This document shows positions 1 through 5,132 of a DNA stretch of 5,983 nt, in pieces. Source of the stretch: Acidobacteriota bacterium. Lineage in GTDB: Bacteria > Acidobacteriota > Thermoanaerobaculia > Multivoradales > JAHEKO01. Each line of letters starts with the position of its first letter. Positions within the stretch are counted from its first letter, which is position 1. The stretch covers positions 1 to 5,983 of the forward strand of contig JAUWSP010000191.1 in NCBI GenBank assembly GCA_030610025.1. Reading direction: 5' to 3'. The notes below the pieces were generated by a model. The model made no database searches. It saw only the letters and a program-made list of their open reading frames with translations, and was not told the origin of the DNA. The position numbers and the translations under genes are program-made.

Positions 1-358
1 CCGCGGCGAAGTCCAACATGTGTCGGGTGCCGTCCACGTTGACCCTCATGCCGAGACTCCGATCGACACTCAGATCGTAGACCGCCGCCAGGTGAAAGAT
101 CTCTCGGATGCTCTTCTGGAGCTTCTTCGGCTTGTCCAGACCCAGATTCGGCTGAGTGATGTCGCCGATCACCAACTCGATCCGATTCTCGAGGTGGGGA
201 TACTCGGACTGAAGAGTTTCGACCCGCCGGCTGGCTTGATCGAGAAACTTGTCCTGGACCAGGCAGACTGCCACCTCGTCACTGGTTGTCGAGAGCACTC
301 TGGGCAAGAGCTCGGAGCCGAGAAAACCCGGGAAACCCGTAAAGAAGATCTTCGACAT
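1..358 (-). CDS. Extended SDR oxidoreductase, thioester-reductase/male-sterility-like (N-terminal fragment)
   Basis: This gene starts at ATG 356-358 and runs off the left edge, leaving 119 residues in an unbroken frame. The protein opens with a beta strand and the nucleotide-binding motif TGFPGFLG (residues 7-14, Gly8/Gly11/Gly14), the TGxxGxxG Rossmann signature of extended SDRs. Further on are the acidic VIGDIT strand, then IFHLAAVYDL and NVDGTRHMLDFA, the usual NAD(P)-binding and helix motifs of the family that includes carboxylic-acid-reductase reductase domains and fatty acyl-CoA reductases (Pfam NAD_binding_4-like). The catalytic Tyr-x-x-x-Lys would lie beyond the edge, so activity cannot be judged. 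A strong Shine-Dalgarno precedes the start, and the gene lies 19 bp downstream of the aldehyde dehydrogenase, so the two are probably cotranscribed. Reduction of an acyl thioester or of a sugar/sterol-type substrate are both possible; the substrate is unknown. Confidence 0.85.
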   Translation of the reverse strand, partial: MSKIFFTGFPGFLGSELLPRVLSTTSDEVAVCLVQDKFLDQASRRVETLQSEYPHLENRIELVIGDITQPNLGLDKPKKLQKSIREIFHLAAVYDLSVDRSLGMRVNVDGTRHMLDFAA

Positions 359-363
359 CACAC

Positions 364-368
364 CCTCC
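364..368 (-). promoter_or_regulatory. Shine-Dalgarno of the SDR gene
   Basis: On the minus strand the 19-bp gap contains AGGGAGGG, giving a GGAGG core five bases before the ATG. It supports the chosen SDR start and independent ribosome loading after the upstream dehydrogenase stop at 378-380. Confidence 0.7.
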
Positions 369-377
369 CTGCATTTC

Positions 378-2003
378 TCAGCGCAGACCTGGTATCCACC
401 GCAGCAGGCGCAGCGCTCCACTCATCAACTGGCTGAAGTCCTCTTCGCCGACACCGGCTGGAGAGGCGATGGGCAGTCCCCTCTGAACCGCGACCGTCTG
501 GGCCTCCGTGTACTTCAGAATCCCTTCGGCACCGTGCCGGCGACCCAACCCCGACTCCTTGAAACCACCCATCGGAGCGTCGATCGAGGCCCAGGTGGCC
601 GCATAGGCCTCGTTGATATTCACGGTACCAGCCTGGATCCGTGCCGCCAGCTCCCGCCCCACTTCCGGATCACTCGTCCAAATGGAAGCGTTGAGCCCAT
701 AACGGCTGTCGTTGGCCAGATGAATCGCCTCTTCGAGACTGTCGAAAGGGCTGACGGAGACCACCGGACCAAAAGTCTCTTCGTCGCAGATCTCCATGTC
801 TTCGGTGACTCCCTGAAGCACCGTCGGTTCGAAGAAGTACGGTCCGATCTCCGGTCGGGGATGACCCCCGGCGAGGATCTTCGCACCTTTGACAACCGCA
901 CCCAGCACCTGTCCCTCTACCTTGTCCAGCTGCTCTCGAGACACCAGTGAGCCCATGTCCGCCTCGAAGTCGAGTGCGGCATCCAGGCTCATTCGGGACA
1001 CCCTCGCCACGAGGCGCTGTACAAATCGCTCGAAGATGGACTCATGAACGTACAGACGCTCGATCGATATGCAGAGCTGGCCGGCATTGGCAAAACAGCC
1101 ACGAATGGCCCCGTCCACCGCGTTTTCCAGATGGGCATCGGCCAGGACGATCATCGGATTCTTGCCGCCCAGCTCGAGGGAACAGCCGATGAGTCGCTCG
1201 GCAGCCTGTCTGGCCACGATGCGACCCGTCTTCGTGCTCCCCGTAAAAGCGATGTAGTCGACCTGGTTGATGAGGGGCGATCCCAACTCCGATCCCTTCC
1301 CTGTGACGATCTGGAACAGATCGTAGGGCAGACCCGCTTCCTGCAGGAGCTCCAGAGCCCACAGGGCGGTGAACGGTGTCTTCTGATCAGGCTTCAGCAC
1401 CACCCCATTGCCTGCCATCAGGGCCGGAAGAGCGTCGGTGATCGCCATGCTCAGGGGATAGTTCCAGGGGGAGATGATGCCCACGACTCCCTTGGGGCGA
1501 TGGTGCTCCCAGGTGGAGGTCAAACCGGGCAAAGCCCCTTTGCGCTGGTGAGGGCCCAGGTGTCGCTCAGCGTTCAGGGCATAGTACCGAGACACCATGG
1601 CGACATCGGCTACCTCCTCGAAAGCGCTCTTGCGAGCCTTGCCGGTCTCCAGTTGGATCAGGTCGAGAATCTCTTCACGACGGCTCAGAATCAGGTCGTG
1701 GTAGCGCATCAGGACGGCCCCACGCTCAGCCACCTCGGTCTCGGCCCACTCCGCCTGCGCTCGACGCGCTCTTTGCACTGCCTTCCTGACCGTGGCAGGC
1801 GTGCCATGGGGATACTCGGCCAGTCTGGCCCCGGTCGCTGGGGAGACCACCTGCAGCCCAGGCCCCTCGTTGCCGGCGACAGGTACGAGCTTCGTCAATT
1901 GGCGGAGCTTCTCCCCGCTCAGAGTGCCCATCGCCTCCTCCGGCAACTGGGAAGGCTCTACGTCGATCGCTTCGATCACTGTTTCCCTGGTCAGAGTCAC
2001 CAT
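378..2003 (-). CDS. gabD2: NAD(P)-dependent succinate-semialdehyde dehydrogenase, GabD2-type aldehyde dehydrogenase
   Basis: A complete aldehyde dehydrogenase of 541 residues from the ATG chosen here. It oxidises an aldehyde, in this subfamily typically succinate semialdehyde, to the acid with NAD(P)+ in the cytoplasm. Visible motifs in order: SPWNYPLSMA with oxyanion Asn181, a VLKP cofactor segment, FTGSTKTG, LELGGKNP with general base Glu277, AGQLCISIERLYV with nucleophile Cys311, and EETFGPVVSV. The 34-residue Glu-Cys spacing is normal. Stretches such as CISIER, DMGSLVS, LGRRHGAEG and LKYTEAQT, plus a basic C-terminus, resemble mycobacterial GabD2 as I recall it rather than E. coli GabD. 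The frame stays open upstream to a GTG at 2040-2042, but ATG 2001-2003 has an AGGAG leader and is preferred. The gene heads a minus-strand pair with the SDR gene and diverges from the ACP operon. The true substrate may be another aldehyde. Confidence 0.9.
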   Translation of the reverse strand: MVTLTRETVIEAIDVEPSQLPEEAMGTLSGEKLRQLTKLVPVAGNEGPGLQVVSPATGARLAEYPHGTPATVRKAVQRARRAQAEWAETEVAERGAVLMRYHDLILSRREEILDLIQLETGKARKSAFEEVADVAMVSRYYALNAERHLGPHQRKGALPGLTSTWEHHRPKGVVGIISPWNYPLSMAITDALPALMAGNGVVLKPDQKTPFTALWALELLQEAGLPYDLFQIVTGKGSELGSPLINQVDYIAFTGSTKTGRIVARQAAERLIGCSLELGGKNPMIVLADAHLENAVDGAIRGCFANAGQLCISIERLYVHESIFERFVQRLVARVSRMSLDAALDFEADMGSLVSREQLDKVEGQVLGAVVKGAKILAGGHPRPEIGPYFFEPTVLQGVTEDMEICDEETFGPVVSVSPFDSLEEAIHLANDSRYGLNASIWTSDPEVGRELAARIQAGTVNINEAYAATWASIDAPMGGFKESGLGRRHGAEGILKYTEAQTVAVQRGLPIASPAGVGEEDFSQLMSGALRLLRWIPGLR

Positions 2004-2010
2004 GTTCGAT

Positions 2011-2016
2011 CTCCTC
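2011..2016 (-). promoter_or_regulatory. Shine-Dalgarno deciding the GabD2-type dehydrogenase start
   Basis: The minus strand reads GAGGAG seven bases before ATG 2001-2003. The upstream in-frame GTG at 2040-2042 is preceded by a sequence without a comparable purine core, so the shorter protein is favoured. Confidence 0.7.
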
Positions 2017-2034
2017 GCCCCATCCGCTGCTACC

Positions 2035-2046
2035 CCCGGCACCGGG
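2035..2046. repeat. Short inverted repeat in the divergent region
   Basis: CCCGG and CCGGG flank a CA spacer, a perfect five-base-arm palindrome. It overlaps the leader of the aldehyde dehydrogenase gene and could be an operator half or chance in GC-rich DNA. Confidence 0.3.
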
Positions 2047-2062
2047 ATGGTGGCAACTTCCC

Positions 2063-2068
2063 ATTATT
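2063..2068 (-). promoter_or_regulatory. Possible -10 box for the aldehyde dehydrogenase/SDR operon
   Basis: The minus strand reads AATAAT here, one base from the sigma-70 -10 consensus and one of few AT-rich hexamers in the region. The hexamer 17 bases upstream shows no convincing -35 match, so the call is weak. Confidence 0.2.
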
Positions 2069-2109
2069 GCACCTGGCGACGACCGCTGCTGCCGAATCTC
2101 GACGTTGCA

Positions 2110-2123
2110 GTGGGCCAGCCCAC
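2110..2123. repeat. Perfect inverted repeat in the divergent region, possible operator
   Basis: GTGGGC and GCCCAC are perfect six-base inverted arms around a CA spacer. The site lies between the two divergent genes, about 70 bp upstream of the ACP start and just upstream of where a -35 for the candidate -10 box would fall. This is a plausible regulator-binding position, but no cognate regulator is in the window. Confidence 0.35.
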
Positions 2124-2151
2124 GTCCGAGATCGAATCGACTCCGATGAGC

Positions 2152-2157
2152 TATGAT
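2152..2157 (+). promoter_or_regulatory. Possible -10 box for the ACP operon
   Basis: TATGAT matches the sigma-70 -10 consensus at five of six positions and lies 35 bases before the ACP start codon, leaving room for a short leader. No good -35 hexamer stands 16-18 bases upstream, so the promoter may need an activator or another sigma factor, or the match may be chance. Confidence 0.3.
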
Positions 2158-2179
2158 TCCGACCGGAGAGTAGACCCAC

Positions 2180-2184
2180 AGGAG
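2180..2184 (+). promoter_or_regulatory. Shine-Dalgarno of the ACP gene
   Basis: AGGAG stands eight bases before ATG 2193-2195. It is the only strong Shine-Dalgarno at normal spacing that I see for a gene in the four-gene plus-strand operon; the downstream genes appear to rely on coupling. Confidence 0.65.
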
Positions 2185-2192
2185 AGCTAAGG

Positions 2193-2453
2193 ATGAGCGA
2201 TGCGGACTCGACCAGAGACAAGATTATCCAACATCTGATCGCGGCGTCGGACGAAGAGATCGACGCTTCCCAGGTCACCGATCAAACAACCCTCCGCAAG
2301 GACCTCGACCTGAGCTCGCTGCAGGCCGTTACGCTGGTAATGGATCTAGAAGACGAGTTCGGTGTCACGATCGAGGACGAGGAGATCGAGACTCTGGCAA
2401 CGGTTGGAGACCTTCTGGCCATGGTGACTCAGAAGCAGGAGCAGCTCGGCTAA
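2193..2453 (+). CDS. Acyl carrier protein (phosphopantetheine-binding)
   Basis: An 86-residue acidic protein, the usual length of a stand-alone acyl carrier protein. It carries growing acyl chains as thioesters on a 4'-phosphopantetheine arm attached to serine. The attachment region reads DLDLSSLQAVTLVMDLEDEF (from Asp37): aligned to the canonical DSL motif, Ser42 is the modified residue, followed by the Leu and the helix II pattern of Leu/Val and acidic residues that docks partner enzymes. The Asp normally just before this Ser is Ser41 here, so this is probably a specialised rather than housekeeping ACP. The C-terminal part (TIEDEEIETLATVGDLLAMV) is also typical. It is the first gene of a tight operon with ketosynthase, dehydratase and phosphoesterase; the ketosynthase starts 4 bp after its stop, so those two enzymes are the likely partners. 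Confidence 0.92.
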   Translation: MSDADSTRDKIIQHLIAASDEEIDASQVTDQTTLRKDLDLSSLQAVTLVMDLEDEFGVTIEDEEIETLATVGDLLAMVTQKQEQLG

Positions 2454-2457
2454 GCGA

Positions 2458-3705
2458 ATGCGACGTCGAGTTGCCATCACTGGCGTGGGGCTGGTTTCCT
2501 GCCTGGGCCACGACTACGCGCCCGTGCTGGAGGCCTTGCGCGAGGGCAGAAGTGGTATTCGGGCCGTCCCGGAATGGGACGGCAAGGGTCTCAAGAGCCT
2601 GGTGGCGGGCATGATCGACAATCTCGACGAGAAGAAGGAGGCGGCCAAGCTGTCGAAGAAGCTCACGCCGGCCATGTCCGACGCCGCCCTCTATTGTGCC
2701 CTGGCGGCCCGTGACGCCGTCGCAGATGCAGGGTGGGAAGAACCAGAACTGGACAGTGACAGGACCGGATGCATTGTAGGGTCCGGAGTGGGCAGTGTCG
2801 ATTCTGTAAGGAAGGCGGCCGATCTCTACTACACCGGCCGCATTCGCCGCGCTGATCCCTATACGGTCTTGCGCTGCATGGCCAGCTCTTCGAGTGCCAC
2901 AATAGCCAACCTCTTCAAGGTCAAGGGAAGGAGCTATTCCCTCAGCTCTGCCTGCGCCACTTCGGCGCACAACATCGGTCATGCCTATGAGTTGATTCGG
3001 GGCGGTGTTCTGGACCGCGCCATTACCGGGGGTGGTGAGGACGCCGCCGAGCTGGTTGCGGCCGCTTTCCAGGGGCTTCGGCTGGCGTTGTCGACGCGCT
3101 ACAACGACACTCCCACCAAGGCCTCACGACCCTTCGATGCCCATCGAGATGGCTTCGTGATGAGCGGGGGTGGAGGAATCGTGGTCCTGGAGGACCTGGA
3201 GCAGGCGTTGGAGCGAGGTGCCCGAGTTCGAGCCGAGATCATTGGCTACGCCGCCAATTCTGATGGCTTCGATCTCGTGCTTCCGGAGCCTGAAGGAGCG
3301 CAGTCTGGCGCCTGTATGCAAACGGCGATCGAGGATGCCGGAATCGAACCCGCTGCGATCGACTATGTGAACACGCATGGCACCTCCACCATCCACGGCG
3401 ACGTAGCCGAGGTCAGAGGGATCAAGTCGACCTTCGACGGCCGAATCCCGCCGTTCTCCTCCACCAAATCCATGACCGGACATGGGATAGGGGCTGCCGG
3501 AGCCCTCGAATTGATCTTCTGCATCGGCATGATGGAACAGGGCTTCATCGCGCCCTCCATCAACATCGAGACACCCGATCCCGTCGTCGAAGGACTGCCC
3601 GTGGTGACAGAGACTCGACAGCAGGAGCTCACCACAGTCCTGTCGAATAATTTCGGCTTTGGTGGAACCAATGCTTCGATGGTGATCCGACGCTTCGATG
3701 GCTGA
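2458..3705 (+). CDS. fabB: Beta-ketoacyl-ACP synthase, FabB (KAS I) type
   Basis: A complete thiolase-fold condensing enzyme of 415 residues, close to the roughly 406 of E. coli FabB. It extends acyl-ACP by decarboxylative condensation with malonyl-ACP. The catalytic set is intact: Cys166 in SSACATSAHNIG, His307 in VNTHGTST, Lys337 in STKSMTGHG, His342, and the C-terminal NNFGFGGTNAS loop. Many segments, including STRYNDTP, KASRPFDAHRDGFV, GFIAPSINIE and ELTTVLSN, match FabB more closely than FabF as I recall them. An intact Cys argues against a chain-length-factor homologue. The start is 4 bp after the ACP stop; the nearest AGGAG is 16 bases away, too far for normal initiation, so translation is probably coupled to the ACP. 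The end overlaps the dehydratase start by 8 bp. Whether it serves primary fatty-acid synthesis or a dedicated product cannot be decided from sequence alone. Confidence 0.93.
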   Translation: MRRRVAITGVGLVSCLGHDYAPVLEALREGRSGIRAVPEWDGKGLKSLVAGMIDNLDEKKEAAKLSKKLTPAMSDAALYCALAARDAVADAGWEEPELDSDRTGCIVGSGVGSVDSVRKAADLYYTGRIRRADPYTVLRCMASSSSATIANLFKVKGRSYSLSSACATSAHNIGHAYELIRGGVLDRAITGGGEDAAELVAAAFQGLRLALSTRYNDTPTKASRPFDAHRDGFVMSGGGGIVVLEDLEQALERGARVRAEIIGYAANSDGFDLVLPEPEGAQSGACMQTAIEDAGIEPAAIDYVNTHGTSTIHGDVAEVRGIKSTFDGRIPPFSSTKSMTGHGIGAAGALELIFCIGMMEQGFIAPSINIETPDPVVEGLPVVTETRQQELTTVLSNNFGFGGTNASMVIRRFDG

Positions 3706-4213
3706 TTCTTCCGTCACCATCGACCGACTGCGTGATCCCGACGGTGGCCTCGATCATCGAGCCCTGCGCCAGATCCTCCCCTACGGCGAAGCCTTCCTGT
3801 TTGTCGACCGGGTGACCAGGCTCGAGGCCTCCGAGGTCGACGCAATCTATCGGATTCCGGAATCAGCGCCCTTCGTGGACGCCCACTTCGTCGGCCTGCC
3901 GTTGATGCCGGGCGCACTCATCGGCGAGGGGCTAGCGCAGGCGGGCACGGTCATGGTGCGCTACAACCTCGAAGAACATGCCAGCAAGGACCTCCTGGCT
4001 TTCCAGATCGAGAACGCCCGATTCCTGGCTCCAGCCGTGCCGGGCGATACACTCGAGTATCACGTCAAACTGACCAAGATGCGCCACAACGCGGCTCGCC
4101 TGGAAGGCGAGGTTTTCGTCGGCGATCGGCGGGTCTGCAAGGCTCAGCTCGTCCTGGCCATTGTGGAGCGCCAGCTCCTGAAGGCCGAACTCGACAAGCC
4201 CCGAAAGCAATGA
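3698..4213 (+). CDS. (3R)-hydroxyacyl-ACP dehydratase, FabZ-like hot-dog protein
   Basis: A 171-residue single hot-dog-fold protein expected to remove water from 3-hydroxyacyl-ACP, giving trans-2-enoyl-ACP. The key segment is AHFVGLPLMPGALIGEGLAQ (from residue 62): His63 and Glu77 are 14 residues apart, as in FabZ catalytic dyads, and the MPG turn begins the central helix. FabA has Asp at the second position, so this is FabZ-like, although its length equals that of E. coli FabA. FLFVDRV (residues 33-39) is the usual FabZ strand, but the preceding LPHR-type segment is LPYG. About 25 residues precede the conserved core. The start overlaps the ketosynthase stop by 8 bp and the stop overlaps the next start by 4 bp, placing it in one coupled unit with ACP and synthase. 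A role in a dedicated acyl chain rather than housekeeping synthesis is inferred. Confidence 0.85.
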   Translation: MADSSVTIDRLRDPDGGLDHRALRQILPYGEAFLFVDRVTRLEASEVDAIYRIPESAPFVDAHFVGLPLMPGALIGEGLAQAGTVMVRYNLEEHASKDLLAFQIENARFLAPAVPGDTLEYHVKLTKMRHNAARLEGEVFVGDRRVCKAQLVLAIVERQLLKAELDKPRKQ

Positions 4214-5112
4214 TCCGCGTCGCAGTGCTTGCCGACATTCACGGCAACCTCCCGGCTCTCGAAGCCGTGATCGAGGACATCGCCTCTCAGCAGCCGGACG
4301 AGGTCCTGGTCGGCGGCGATCTGGTCGGCCGCGGGCCCTGTGGCAAGGATGTCGTTCAGCGAGTCACCGACATGGGTTGGCGGAGCGTGCGTGGCAATCA
4401 TGAAGACTATCTGCTCGCTTTCCGCCACCAGCGAGTACGGAGCCATTGGTTGACCGCGCCCGAGTGGGCTGCCGCCCGCTGGATGGCCGGGGAGCTCGGC
4501 GAAGTGGCGGCCAGCACCCTCGAGGGCCTGCCACTGACTCTACTGAGCGAGCTGGCACCTGAGCTTCGGGTAGTGCATGGAACTCCCAGATCCAACAGCG
4601 AAGGCATCGGCCCGTGGACTTCGCACGAGCAGGTGGAGGCCCACTTCTCCACCGTGGCCGAGCCTGTCCTGGTCTGCGGTCACACTCATCGGCCCCTCGA
4701 ATGCCGGCTGCCCGACGGCCTGGTGGTCAACGTCGGTGCGGTCGGGCTGCCGTTCAACAGAGACCGCAGGGCTCAGTACGCCCTATTCCAAATGGGCCAC
4801 GACGGGGTGGAGGTCGAGTTCCGCCAGGTCGCGTACGACCTCGACCGGACCTTCAGCGACTATGAGACCTCGGGGTTCCTGAGTCATGGAGGGGCCACGG
4901 CCCGTCTACTCTTGATGGAGCTGGAGCTGGCTGCGCCCTTTCTGGTGCCCTTCATCGAGTGGGCACGGGCCAGAGGTGTCCGACCTCTGGAGTCGGAGGT
5001 TGGGGCCTTCCGGGAGTTCTACGATCCGGACGAGTCTTTTCGTGCTTTTTCCTGCCGTCTGAAAGAGCTGGAGGACCCATCGCAGAGCCTACCGAAACCC
5101 TCTCGCCCCTAA
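4210..5112 (+). CDS. Calcineurin-like metallophosphoesterase
   Basis: A 300-residue cytoplasmic metallophosphoesterase of the compact YfcE/MJ0936-like group, which hydrolyses phosphomono- or diesters with a two-metal site. All metal motifs are visible in order: DIHGN (Asp9, His11), GGDLVGRGP (Asp37), RGNHED (Asn63, His64), VHGTPRS (His123) and GHTHRP (His158, His160), followed by VNVGAVGLPFNRDRRAQYAL, typical of the family. The core ends around residue 215-225; the final 75 or so residues are an extra, mostly helical-looking tail with no motif I recognise. There is no signal peptide. The ATG overlaps the dehydratase stop as ATGA with no clear Shine-Dalgarno, so expression depends on the lipid-synthesis genes upstream. 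The substrate is unknown. Given its neighbours, a phosphorylated lipid intermediate, a coenzyme A derivative or the ACP prosthetic group are possibilities, none shown by sequence. Confidence 0.88.
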   Translation: MIRVAVLADIHGNLPALEAVIEDIASQQPDEVLVGGDLVGRGPCGKDVVQRVTDMGWRSVRGNHEDYLLAFRHQRVRSHWLTAPEWAAARWMAGELGEVAASTLEGLPLTLLSELAPELRVVHGTPRSNSEGIGPWTSHEQVEAHFSTVAEPVLVCGHTHRPLECRLPDGLVVNVGAVGLPFNRDRRAQYALFQMGHDGVEVEFRQVAYDLDRTFSDYETSGFLSHGGATARLLLMELELAAPFLVPFIEWARARGVRPLESEVGAFREFYDPDESFRAFSCRLKELEDPSQSLPKPSRP

Positions 5113-5132
5113 GCCCCTGAACAAGCTACCAG
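5113..5132. other. Convergent gene junction without a visible terminator
   Basis: Only 20 bp separate the stop codons of the phosphoesterase and the opposing aldehyde dehydrogenase. I see no GC-rich hairpin followed by a T run on either strand here or just inside the gene ends, so termination may be factor-dependent or the transcripts may overlap. Confidence 0.5.

Noticed and set aside
249..950. A 233-codon plus-strand open frame spanning the SDR/dehydrogenase junction
   Set aside because: It overlaps two well-supported minus-strand genes antisense and its translation has no family-like pattern.
2004..2042. Longer dehydrogenase form starting at GTG 2040-2042
   Set aside because: The 13 added residues are not family-like and the GTG lacks a Shine-Dalgarno, whereas ATG 2001-2003 has GAGGAG at a seven-base spacing.
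1044..2156. A 370-codon plus-strand open frame opposite the aldehyde dehydrogenase
   Set aside because: It lies antisense to a clear dehydrogenase with all catalytic motifs, shows no recognisable domain, and long antisense frames are expected in GC-rich coding DNA.
2365..2982. A 205-codon minus-strand open frame under the ACP and ketosynthase
   Set aside because: It is antisense to the highly conserved ketosynthase and ACP sequences and has no motif or ribosome site I can support.
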